From Alphaproteobacteria bacterium (GTDB taxonomy: Bacteria > Pseudomonadota > Alphaproteobacteria > JAUXUR01), in the NCBI GenBank assembly GCA_030680745.1, contig JAUXUR010000023.1, forward strand, positions 1 to 64,000: a stretch of 64,000 bases of DNA, in the 5' to 3' direction. The position numbers were made by a program, and so were the translations under genes. Below the pieces are notes generated by a model. It searched no databases, was not told the DNA's origin, and saw nothing but the letters and a program-made list of their open reading frames with translations. The first letter of the stretch is position 1. Each line of letters begins with the position of its first letter. Of the stretch, positions 8,966 through 17,424 are shown one piece after another.

Positions 8966-9278
8966 TTAAGATTTTAGTTTTCATGATTTCTTCTATTATC
9001 TCTATCTACTTAGACATTAAATTTTAAATACACATTTCATTACTGAATGTGTGAAAAAATAAAATATCAAATTATTTTTAATAAAAATACCCGTAAAAAA
9101 TACTGGGTTTTTTATTTTTTGAAAGATCTTTATCTATATCCTTTTTGAATTAAGCTTTTGAAAAACAAAATAAAAAAGCTATTTTATCTATATAAAGAAT
9201 TTTTAACAAAAAAATTACGATCAAAATTAAAATTGTAACACCAGACTGAAAATAATGGTGGTGTAAAAGATCGTATTA
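8966..9278. other. AT-rich intergenic stretch
   Basis: No gene is supported here. It should contain the promoter of the minus-strand small-protein cluster. A weak imperfect hairpin with flanking T/A runs (about 9083-9121, TACCC/GGGT core) could act as a bidirectional terminator between the IS element and this cluster, but the stem is too short to be sure. Confidence 0.35.
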
Positions 9279-9280
9279 GG

Positions 9281-10131
9281 GGCTGTTGACATTTCACATT
9301 GGCAACCAAATGTAGCTACAGGCCATAGCGAGCATTGATGCATAGTTTCTTTTTAATTTATCATATCGAGTTGCAATAGAACGAAAGTGCTTAAGTCTAG
9401 CAAAAATATTTTCAACTAAATGTCTATATTTATACAATCCCCAATCCATATCAGCATTTCCTATTATTGAATTTTTTTTCCTTGGAATAATGGGTATAGA
9501 TGATTTTTTTTGGATTAAATCTCGTAATTCTTCACTATCATACCATTTATCTGCAATTATATAATTCGATACAGGAAGTTTTTCTATAAATTCAGCCGCA
9601 GCTTTTCAATCATGAACTTCTCCACCTGTAATTTTGAATTCAATTGGCAAGCCGCATCCATCAACTGCCATATGTATTTTGGATGTATTTCCAGCCACAG
9701 ATTTTCCAATTGCTTGATTTTCTTTACCAACAGCTCCTGCGCTATGTTGATGAGCCTTAACTATAATATCATCAATAAATTCCCATTCTAAATCAGGATC
9801 ATAAGCTAATTCTTTAAAAATTTTCATTAATTTTCCTTTTAAAAACCAGCGGTTAAATTTTTGATAAATTAAATTCCAGCTTCCAAATTCTTCTGGTAGG
9901 TCTCGCCAAGGACAGCCAATTCTCATACGGTATAAAATTCCTTCTACCATTTTTCGAAGATTTGACTTGTTATAAATTCCATGTTCAAGCATGGTATTTC
10001 TTAGCTTAGACCAGAACTCATCATTGAGCATAAGTCGGACCATAATAAACTCGTTTAATTTAGTTTCTCTAATCTTCATTATGAGAGTTTATTATTATTA
10101 TTTATCAAAAACTTAATTCGAAATGTCAACA
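9281..10131 (-). mobile_element. IS5-family-like insertion sequence
   Basis: About 0.85 kb with one transposase frame on the minus strand. The ends share the inverted 12-mer TGTTGACATTTC (9284-9295 and, inverted, 10120-10131). The left tip GGGGCTGTTGACA is typical of the IS427 group of IS5 as I recall it. The outer bases of the right tip diverge, and no target duplication could be identified. A further isolated copy of the tip lies at 17300-17317. Confidence 0.7.
9294..10079 (-). pseudogene. IS5-type transposase with one in-frame stop
   Basis: The first 157 codons read as a normal IS5 transposase N-terminus (LRKMVEGILYRMRIGCPWRDLPEEFG, DDIIVKAHQHSAGA, SKIHMAVDGCGLPIEF). Codon 158 is TGA (9606-9608), directly after ITGGEVHD where relatives usually carry serine. 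The same frame then continues for 103 codons with DDE-type content (ADKWYDSEELRDLIQ, IPRKKNS, YKYRHLVENIFARLKHFR) to a stop at 9294-9296. A single TCA-to-TGA type change would explain it. Some IS5 subgroups use frameshifting near this point, but no frameshift is needed here, so simple inactivation is favoured. Confidence 0.85.
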
Positions 10132-10204
10132 TCAACTACTTATTTTTATTGTATTTTTTAATAGATCCTGTTAGTTTTTATAAAATCTTTTTTAATTAGG
10201 CGTT

Positions 10205-13200
10205 ATGATGAATTTAAAAATACTTCTTTCCATTGCAATTTCCGCTATCCTTATTGTAAATCCACTTTTCGCAGCCAAAGATAATAAAAAAAATCTTAAA
10301 AGAAGCACTGTAACAAGATCGTCGGAAGTCAATCCGCCCAAAAAAAAAGTAAAAATAAGTTATTCCGATCAAAAAAAATTGGACTTAATCGAAGAACAAA
10401 AAAACAATTACCCAAATCCAATTATTTGGGAAGATATAATAAAACACTCATTAAAGCTTACATCAAAAGAGTCCAAAAATTACATTAAAAACGATATTAA
10501 TACAGAAAAAGATAGGAACGTATTTCTTAATATATTTAAAAGGCTTTATAACAAAAACCTATCTTTAAATGACAATTATTTTATATTTACATCAATAGCT
10601 AAGTACATGAAACTTTACTATTTTACAAACGAAGACACTGAACTTCACCTCATTGAAGCAATAGAAAACATTATGAAGAATTCAAAATTCGACAAATCTA
10701 TAGCTCTTGAACTTTTAAATGCTATCAACTTAAAAAAAATACCCAACGATAAAACAGAAATCGTCAAAAATTTTATGTCGGAAATCACACAAGAAGACGA
10801 TCAATCCTTTTTTGCACTCGCTATGTTTAGATACATATTAAGCAATTACAATAAGTTAAGCGATACTTCCATGCAAAACTTCGCAAAAAAAATACGGCCT
10901 TATAAAAATTTATTAACAGTGCAAGGCTTAAATCTTAAAAAATATCTTACTTTCGGTGAGCACTGCGACACAAGCAACATATTGAATTTTTTGCATTACT
11001 CTGCAACACAAGAAAGCAAAGAATATATTCAATCACTCAATCAAAATGAGGCGGAAATCTTAAAAAAAATACTCAACCAATTGGATGAAAAATCTAACAA
11101 AAATGATTTCCTTCAAAAATTAAGCAGCCTTTCTGACAAATTCCCTCATCTATATCTCAAAAATTTTTCTACAGCAAAAAATTGCTTCACATGCCCTATA
11201 GCAACTTTTTTTGAGAAAAGCACTTTTTATACAATGAATGAAACTGAATTAAATATTTTTTTAAATGATTACGTTCCTTTATTTAAAGAAAAACTAGGTG
11301 AATTTTGGAAAGATGCAGTGAATGCAAGCGCGCTTCTTACGTTTGTGGCAATCGAAGAAAAATGTGCCTTATTAATCAATGAAGAAATTCCAAACGAAAT
11401 ATTTCAACGTCATTTTATACTTTTCCTGCTTGATTCCATGGAACAAATTAAAATCAAAAGTGAATTTTCTAAAAAAATTGATCCAGAAACGGATGATGCC
11501 TATTTCAGAAGAATGTCTTCTAGTGAAATCACTCAATATATCAGCGAAATTATTGATATAGAATTGAACTCAAAACTAATTCATGCATTAATAACATTAA
11601 CCAAACGAAATCTACTCACGTGTATCTTAAAGAATCCTAACAACAAAACACTCAATGAAATCTTAAACCTTCATAGCAACACCAATTTTCTCAACGATTT
11701 GATCAATAATTTAAGAAACTTTGAAACCGACGATCAAAATCATAAAAATTATAATGAAGTATTAAGAAAAATATGCAAAAAGCTTTTTACCCTGAATCTA
11801 AATTTAAAGTGTGAAAAAACAACCAAAGATCTTACAGAATTTATTAAATTAGACGTAGAAATCATAAAAAATTTACATAAAAAAATAATGATCTTACATC
11901 AAAGCACAAAGACCGCCTTTCAATCAAACTCTCTCCTTTCAAAATATAAAATTAAAAAGAATGAGGAAATAAAAAATCATGTTGCATCCATTCTTCGCGA
12001 TTTAAGTGACAATAATCATGCTGATTATCTAAAAGAGATTGAAAAACAAATAGAATCAATCTCAGCTATTCACTTAAAAACTATCTCTACGCATAGGATT
12101 AATCCCTTGCCAAAAAATTTAATACCTATCTTTGCAAAAGTTATTCCAGAATTCACTGAAACTCAAATAAATACAATACCATTCCTTATTTTCTTATTCA
12201 TGACGGGCAAAGAAAATATGGTCGAAAACATGGATCTGGTAAATAGTGTTTTTAATTGTTTAGGAATGATTTTCTTACCCAATATGCACATAAGAATCAA
12301 TGAAATTGAAAAGAAAACTATTGCAAATGCTTTTAGATATATTTATTCATACAAAAATTTAATTACAAATGAGACTGAAGTAGAAAATAAAATTTTTTCT
12401 GACTTTCAACCTGTTGACGCTATAACAAAAAAAAGAAGCGACACATTATTAGAAATCAAAGATTATTTACAAAAAGTTTTAAGAAGAATTACGTCGCAGA
12501 ATTACACGGACAGACAAAGCGCGCATACAAAAAAATCTCATGCTGACGTTGACAATATGATTCAAAATCTATGTAAAGAATTTTCTTTAAAAGATTACAC
12601 AGCATTCACTATGACTCCTCCTGAACTATTTAAAACAAACCTAACAATTCGTCAGTTTTTTACATTAGCTATCCCTAATTATGATCTAGAAACATATAAT
12701 ATTTTCTTTGATATATTATCAATCCCTGCAGAAAAAAATGAAGAAAATCAAACCAACATGTTTAGCGTTAACATTCACCCAAAAGAAATGGACCTAAATA
12801 ATAAATTTTCAAAAGCATTGGAAGATTATTATACGCAATTTTTAAACAATCCAAAAATCTCTAAAGACGAAAAAGAAATATCATTTCGAGAAATATTTAA
12901 TAAATTTTGCGTACACATTACAGAAAACAAAAGGCTTTCCGATAAAGATCCTGAAATGCTACCAAACGAAATAAATACCTATATTGACGCCTTTTTATCT
13001 TATCACGCAAAAGCGACGATTTGTAAAATCATCAAAATATGTATCTTAAGCAAAGATAATTTTTCAGATCCTATAAAAGGCAATTATGTGAAAGGGCTTT
13101 TCCCTCTATTGCTTAGAACCATATTAAAAATTCAAAATTCAACAAATGATGTGATAGATCTACAGGATAAATTTCTTACTCTCAGAAACAATTTAGCCTA

Positions 13201-13666
13201 TGCAAACATTGAATATGTAGATGAAAAAATAAGAAAAAATACACCATTTCAAGAAGCATTACTAATAGGTGAAGCATGTCCATATGGAATGTCGTATAAT
13301 AGTCTCGAAATATTATTGAACAATACAACAAAGGATAAGGGCTTAAAAATTCTTACAGCCGATTTCATCCCCGTTGTCATGCATTTAATTCAACCTGCAT
13401 TTGAACGAATCGCTCAATTAAATGTATCTACCGACGAAAAAGTAAAAGAACTTAAAAATTCGATCGTTCAAACGCTTAGTGATCCTGAAAAATATGATCA
13501 AGAGTTTTGGGATGAACAAAAAGAGGCGCACAAACAAATCGAAGATATTATTGAAGGACTTCGCGATCAATTTCAGGATACAAATCCAGAAATAGAGGAA
13601 GAGGATGAAATACAAATGGATATTGATGAAGAGGCTCTGTCCGGCAGGGTAAAAGTTCCCCGTTAA
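10205..13666 (+). CDS. Large secreted protein of unknown function
   Basis: 1153 aa with a signal peptide (KILLSIAISAILIVNPLFAA), preceded by TTAGG seven bases before ATG ATG. Just after the cleavage region comes PPKKKVK (residues 44-50), which fits the K-K/R-x-K/R pattern of classical nuclear localisation signals, in a lysine-rich polar stretch. The rest is mostly charged and helical, with no catalytic motif or repeat I recognise, and ends with an acidic tail (EEEDEIQMDIDEEA). It is on the opposite strand to the small secreted genes and is flanked by the IS element. A secreted, possibly host-directed protein is inferred from the signal peptide and NLS-like motif; no enzymatic role can be stated. 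Confidence 0.8.
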   Translation: MMNLKILLSIAISAILIVNPLFAAKDNKKNLKRSTVTRSSEVNPPKKKVKISYSDQKKLDLIEEQKNNYPNPIIWEDIIKHSLKLTSKESKNYIKNDINTEKDRNVFLNIFKRLYNKNLSLNDNYFIFTSIAKYMKLYYFTNEDTELHLIEAIENIMKNSKFDKSIALELLNAINLKKIPNDKTEIVKNFMSEITQEDDQSFFALAMFRYILSNYNKLSDTSMQNFAKKIRPYKNLLTVQGLNLKKYLTFGEHCDTSNILNFLHYSATQESKEYIQSLNQNEAEILKKILNQLDEKSNKNDFLQKLSSLSDKFPHLYLKNFSTAKNCFTCPIATFFEKSTFYTMNETELNIFLNDYVPLFKEKLGEFWKDAVNASALLTFVAIEEKCALLINEEIPNEIFQRHFILFLLDSMEQIKIKSEFSKKIDPETDDAYFRRMSSSEITQYISEIIDIELNSKLIHALITLTKRNLLTCILKNPNNKTLNEILNLHSNTNFLNDLINNLRNFETDDQNHKNYNEVLRKICKKLFTLNLNLKCEKTTKDLTEFIKLDVEIIKNLHKKIMILHQSTKTAFQSNSLLSKYKIKKNEEIKNHVASILRDLSDNNHADYLKEIEKQIESISAIHLKTISTHRINPLPKNLIPIFAKVIPEFTETQINTIPFLIFLFMTGKENMVENMDLVNSVFNCLGMIFLPNMHIRINEIEKKTIANAFRYIYSYKNLITNETEVENKIFSDFQPVDAITKKRSDTLLEIKDYLQKVLRRITSQNYTDRQSAHTKKSHADVDNMIQNLCKEFSLKDYTAFTMTPPELFKTNLTIRQFFTLAIPNYDLETYNIFFDILSIPAEKNEENQTNMFSVNIHPKEMDLNNKFSKALEDYYTQFLNNPKISKDEKEISFREIFNKFCVHITENKRLSDKDPEMLPNEINTYIDAFLSYHAKATICKIIKICILSKDNFSDPIKGNYVKGLFPLLLRTILKIQNSTNDVIDLQDKFLTLRNNLAYANIEYVDEKIRKNTPFQEALLIGEACPYGMSYNSLEILLNNTTKDKGLKILTADFIPVVMHLIQPAFERIAQLNVSTDEKVKELKNSIVQTLSDPEKYDQEFWDEQKEAHKQIEDIIEGLRDQFQDTNPEIEEEDEIQMDIDEEALSGRVKVPR

Positions 13667-13843
13667 ATGGGAATGTGCAACACAGCCCTCTTGTGCGTCT
13701 TGGTAAAAAGGAAGCATTAAAACACAAATGGCCGATTAAAAAATGATCTTCAATATGTTAAAATTCTAAAATCAATCATCATTGGAAATGACAATTAAAG
13801 CGCATGGATAATCCTTAAGTCGGTTCCTTGTTCCATTGCTCCA

Positions 13844-14203
13844 CTAACGCCTAATTCCAAAAATTAGAAAAGCATACCTTTTAAGTGTAGACAAAAAAGA
13901 AGGAGGTTCCTTAGTCACAGAAATATACCGAGGTAAATTATCATCACAAGGGGCAAGGTTATTGCGCAAAATCCACCCTCCTGGACCATCAAGGGAGGAC
14001 AACTCTTTTTGAAACGCCGGATTATAAAATTCTTGCCATTTTAAAGGAGAATCCCACTCTTTAAGGTAAGCCTGACGTTCGATGTCATTTAAAGAAGCCC
14101 AAAAAGGCAACCAGACCCCAAGAGCCCAAACTTCACCCTCTTGACGCCAAAATATATCCGAAGGCAAAAAACCAAGATACTCAATCCAAGGGGGATTACA
14201 CAT
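13844..14203 (-). CDS. Hypothetical 119-aa protein
   Basis: 119 aa, rich in tryptophan and proline (GEVWALGVWLPFW, GPGGWILRNNL), without a signal peptide. A purine-rich AAGAAG precedes the ATG closely. It lies 18 bp downstream of the broken secreted gene at 14222-14953 and was probably cotranscribed with it. No family is recognised. If the upstream gene once encoded a secreted toxin-like protein, this could be a partner or immunity gene, but nothing in the sequence proves that. Confidence 0.5.
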   Translation of the reverse strand: MCNPPWIEYLGFLPSDIFWRQEGEVWALGVWLPFWASLNDIERQAYLKEWDSPLKWQEFYNPAFQKELSSLDGPGGWILRNNLAPCDDNLPRYISVTKEPPSFLSTLKRYAFLIFGIRR

Positions 14204-14221
14204 CTTCTTCTTTTTGTCCCT

Positions 14222-14953
14222 TTATTTAGCTAACGGAAAAAAGAGGACTTGTGTAAATTGCGTGGGAGGAGTCGTGTATCCTTGCAGAATTTTACCATCA
14301 TAATAAATGATGCCTTGATCTTTATTGTCAGCTCTTTTTCCAATACAGAACTGAATACTTTCTCCGACCATCGTCTTCTGATCAACCGTATTTTTTCCCC
14401 ATTTGACTCCTTTCCATGGACCGGTAATGGCCTTTGGATCCTGATTATTAATATCTGAAACATCGATCAAATTACCAAATCTTGTCTCAACTTCTTTGGC
14501 AGAGATGATCAGATTGTTAAGGGCTGAATTTTCATTCGTTAGGATCTTAATCCTACCATCTTTTAAGGGCTCAAAGGTGATATCAATCGTTCCGGACTTC
14601 TTTAAACTCAATGCCCCTTGATTCTGATTTAATTCCAGCATTTGTGCATGTTCTTGTTTTGTTAGACCCAAATTTTCGTGATAAGGGAGTGGCTGTCCTT
14701 TGGGGGTTGAACCCACAAATTCTAAAGCCCACTCAGGATTTTTCTTTAACCCCACTTTTAATTTTGCAGCTAATTTTTCAAATTCTTCAGAGGATTGTAT
14801 TTCCATGATATCGGCTTGAATTGTTTACCCTGTAACGGGGAGGTATTGTTTCCAATCTTTTTCTAACCCTTTTTCAGCGTACCCGGCATTAGAAAAGCTT
14901 AACGCAAGGAAAATAAGGCTTAGTTTAGAACACAACGGTCTGAATAATTTCAT
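14222..14953 (-). pseudogene. Secreted-protein gene split by an in-frame stop
   Basis: From ATG at 14951-14953, with AGGAA about 8 bases upstream, the frame encodes a good signal peptide (KLSLIFLALSFSNAGYA) and continues EKGLEKDWKQYLPVTG to TAA at 14825-14827 (codon 43). Six codons later, in exactly the same frame, ATG at 14804-14806 opens a 194-codon body (MEIQSSEEFEKLAAKLKVGL...) ending at 14222. That internal ATG has no ribosome-binding site. The natural reading is one ~243-residue secreted protein inactivated by a single nonsense change. If the internal ATG is used, the product would stay in the cytoplasm. Function not recognised. Confidence 0.75.
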
Positions 14954-15204
14954 GTTTAGGTTCCTTTTTTAAATTTCGTGCATTTTAGAATGGTTAGTTT
15001 TCATCTGGCAATATGTTTAAATAATTTTTTTATGTCAATAGCATTACTAGATTCTCGAAATAAACGTTTAAAACGTTTTGTATCTGAAGTGCATTTACGG
15101 GGTTCTGTCGCATCTGTGTGAGTTGAGTAAAATTAGGGCATCTGCTGACATAAATTCCAACAGATGCAGATTATTATTAATTTAAAAAACCAAGATCGTA
15201 ACAT

Positions 15205-15525
15205 TTAGGGGTGGTGTTAGACAAGCTTTCGCCAATCAGCATCTTGAAACTTTTTTATGTTTAAACCTATTGTAAATAAAAGATTCTTACCTCATATTGT
15301 CATATCAATTTTCGTTTTTAAATTTTTTTTAATTCAATATTAGTTTTTAAAATAAACAATACATTTACTCACTCTTACTCGAGGCATTAGAGTCGTCAAT
15401 ATCTTGAAATCTATTCAAAGCGTTAATTCAAGATTAAGAGCAAGAATACAAAGTAAACATTGGGAATTTTTCTCTTTAAAACTTCAAGATGCGGTTTGGC
15501 GGAAGCTTATCTAACACCACCCCAA
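15205..15525. repeat. MITE-like inverted repeat GGGGTGGTGTTAGAYAAGC
   Basis: The left copy reads GGGGTGGTGTTAGACAAGC (from ~15207). The inverted right copy ends near 15524 (TTATCTAACACCACCCC). Both continue inward through related sequence (CATCTTGAA). The ~320-bp interval between holds no gene. The right tip abuts the Tn3 transposase fragment, as if inserted into it. A third copy lies at 7450-7545. Confidence 0.6.
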
Positions 15526-15537
15526 TTAGGGGCTCTA

Positions 15538-15762
15538 GGGTTGGTAGTCAATATTATTATCCTGTGGAACACAATCTACATAGAGGCTGTACTGAAGAAA
15601 CTTCGACAGGAAGGTCATATTATTTTAGATGAAGATGTTGCTCGATTGTCACCTCTTATTCATGCTCATATCAATATGCTGGGACTGTACTCGTTTGCGG
15701 TTTCAGATGCTATAGAAAGGGGTGAATTGAGACCTATACGTAATCCAAAAGATGCTCCTTAG
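15538..15762 (+). pseudogene. Tn3-family transposase C-terminal fragment
   Basis: About 75 codons read GLVVNIIILWNTIYIEAVLK, then ...DEDVARLSPLIHAHINMLG and GELRPIRNP. This is the characteristic extreme C-terminus of Tn3-family TnpA (the LxLxxNAIxLWNTxYLxxA and LSPLxxxHINxxGxYxF blocks). The protein is normally close to 1000 residues, so only a stub remains. The open frame starts 26 codons earlier, but those codons lie in the adjacent MITE-like repeat and are not transposase. Confidence 0.8.
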
Positions 15763-15910
15763 TGTATTTACGGTTCCACTACTCCCCTAACCCCTTTATC
15801 AACTTTTCAGAATTTTTGCACTCTAACACTAATGGCATAGTCTGTCAAAAGGGAGCAAAGTTTACATAATTTTTTATCTAACCTCAACAGATACGACAGA
15901 ACCTCACTAC

Positions 15911-16274
15911 CTACGTGCCGCGACCATAACATTACCCATAAGTATGATAATCTATTGATACTTAATATGAATTTTTAGACAATGTCCTCTTTTTAAGGGG
16001 CATTATCTATATTATGCGCGTAAAAGAACCCTTAGTTTTCTGTCGTTGCGAGTGGCGAAGCCGCGTGGCAATCCAGAAAATAGCCCTACAAAAATTATAA
16101 ATGTTGATTTTAGAACTAGATTGCCACACACCCTACGGGGATTCGCAACGACGAGTCCCTTTGTTTTTCTTTTTAATTCAATTGGTTGCGCTTTAATTCA
16201 CCATTTTTTAATTTCCGAATTCTCGTTCATACTTATGGGTAATGATATGGCCGCGACTTGTATGCGGCACGTAG
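15911..16274. repeat. Outer inverted repeat of a ~365-bp nested palindromic element
   Basis: The left arm (15911-15947, CTACGTGCCGCG...CCCATAAGTATGA) is matched by the inverted right arm (16227-16274, TCATACTTATGGGTAATG...GCGGCACGTAG), with about 10 extra bases in the right arm. The arms enclose a second, independent palindrome at 16042-16152. No gene is supported inside. It resembles a non-autonomous mobile element into which another repeat has inserted. Confidence 0.6.
16042..16152. repeat. GTCGTTGCGAGTGGCGAAGC-type dispersed palindrome
   Basis: The left arm GTCGTTGCGAGTGGCGAAGC...GGCAATCCAG (16042-16076) pairs imperfectly with the right arm CTAGATTGCCACAC...CGGGGATTCGCAACGAC (16117-16152). 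Palindromes of the form TTGCGAgnnnCGAAGCnnnGCAATCC are known as dispersed repeats in several intracellular proteobacteria, including Rickettsia and Coxiella. It is much more GC-rich than its surroundings. Confidence 0.65.
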
Positions 16275-16298
16275 ACGAAGATGAAATTTTAACAAAGC

Positions 16299-16676
16299 TT
16301 AATCATCTTTATCCGTTCTTTCAAATTCCACATAAAATGAAGAAGGATTGTCATGAGCTTTTTCAAGAGATGCTATAAGACCAGCTTTCAAAGTTCTTTT
16401 GATAGCTTTGGTTAAATGATAGCGATTTGTTTCTGTGACACGATATTCACCTTTTGGATTTAAGCTTACATGAACATTAAAAGAAACTATATAATCCGAA
16501 TTATTGAGTCTTTTTTCATATGTTCTCTCCACCTTTTCTTTATCAACTTTCTTTAATTTCTCTTTTACAGAAACTAATTCTTCAGGATTCATAGAAAATG
16601 ATTGGCCAGAAGAAAGTGCTATTGTTAACAAGAATAAAGAAAATTTTGTTAAACGTTTTTTTATAATGTAGTTCAT
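16299..16676 (-). CDS. Small secreted protein, unknown function
   Basis: 125 aa. The signal peptide is KFSLFLLTIALSSGQSFS. GGAGT lies about 6 bases before the ATG, an excellent ribosome-binding site. The mature part is charged, cysteine-free and mixed helix/strand (YIVSFNVHVSLNPKGEYRVT). No family is recognised. It differs from the five cysteine-containing small proteins at 7-9 kb but shares their size and export signal. Confidence 0.65.
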   Translation of the reverse strand: MNYIIKKRLTKFSLFLLTIALSSGQSFSMNPEELVSVKEKLKKVDKEKVERTYEKRLNNSDYIVSFNVHVSLNPKGEYRVTETNRYHLTKAIKRTLKAGLIASLEKAHDNPSSFYVEFERTDKDD

Positions 16677-16679
16677 TTA

Positions 16680-16982
16680 TTTACTCCAATTTAATTGTTG
16701 TTTACTATTGATATATACAAATTATCACTTTTAATTAAAAAACAAAAGTCACAGCTATAGAACGTAATGTTGACTAATATTCAACAATAAAAAAACAAAT
16801 GTTATTTTTTTAATATCTATTTATCTGTATACATATTTTAATTTATTGTTTATTTTTGTTCTTTTATTTTTTAATTGAAAAATATTAATAATAATAAGAA
16901 GAAGTTAGACGAAAAATTAGTTATAGAAACTTACACTTTAATGGATAAAACTTCATTTTAAGAGATGAAAATACTCTAAAAA
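16680..16982. other. AT-rich intergenic stretch
   Basis: Very AT-rich DNA between the small secreted gene, whose promoter should lie here, and the HipA remnant. I see no gene, clear hairpin or recognisable repeat in it. Confidence 0.4.
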
Positions 16983-17195
16983 TCATAGTAAGGAAGATAT
17001 ATAATCAAGCTTATTTTTTATATGATTATTATTTTTAGGGCTTACACCATAGTTTTTTGCTAACTCCTGCCATCGGCTTAAAGCTTGTCTCGTTTGATCT
17101 ATGATGAGATGAATTTTAGGTTTATCAATTTTAGCAATTTTACCAAATTTCACTATATGATCAAAGGAGATATTATTGCCCGCCCCCATCACCAT
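16983..17195 (-). pseudogene. HipA-type toxin kinase, C-terminal remnant
   Basis: About 70 codons encode MVMGAGNNISFDHIVKFGKI...IIDQTRQALSRWQELAKNYGV. This matches the extreme C-terminus of HipA-family Ser/Thr kinases (a G-x-x-R-N-I-T/S-x-D-H-hhhL block, then AhxxWxxhAxxxGV). In-frame residues RGEQST continue the similarity a few codons upstream of the ATG, and a stop then occurs. The catalytic kinase part and any HipB antitoxin are missing. Confidence 0.6.
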
Positions 17196-17299
17196 AGTAC
17201 TTTGCTCTCCACGCGCACAAAGTGCGTTTCATAGATGTGTAAATGCAGGGTGCTAACGTACAAACGACACTAAAGTTACATACTAGGTATAGATTTTAT

Positions 17300-17317
17300 G
17301 AAATGTTAACAGCCTCT
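17300..17317 (-). repeat. Isolated IS5-like terminal repeat
   Basis: GAAATGTTAACAGCCTCT is the complement of AGAGGCTGTTAACATTTC, differing from the left tip of the IS at 9281 (GGGGCTGTTGACATTTC) at two positions. No transposase is attached. It marks a former insertion or deletion edge next to the HipA remnant. Confidence 0.5.
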
Positions 17318-17424
17318 AGCCAAATTGTTTATTTGGATTCATAAAGATGTTATCTTTATAAGCATATAACAGAACATTTTTACCAACAGATTCAAAAGCA
17401 CTTATTATCAAAGGTAACAACACA

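Larger units (their letters stand above)
15101..15903. mobile_element. ~800-bp segment bracketed by IS6-like tips
   Basis: GGTTCTGTCGCATCTG begins at 15101, and its inverted relative (ACAGATACGACAGAACC) ends at 15903. The 803-bp span equals the usual length of an IS6-family element, but no IS6 transposase remains inside; a Tn3 transposase fragment and another repeat are found instead. No direct flanking duplication is visible. This is best read as a rearranged relic built on IS ends. Confidence 0.5.

Noticed and set aside
9606-9608. Recoded TGA (selenocysteine or programmed event) in the transposase
   Set aside because: No structured element was seen after the codon, and the position normally holds serine; simple mutation is enough.
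16046-16378. 110-codon plus-strand frame
   Set aside because: Most of it lies in two palindromic repeats and its end is antisense to the better supported secreted gene at 16299-16676.
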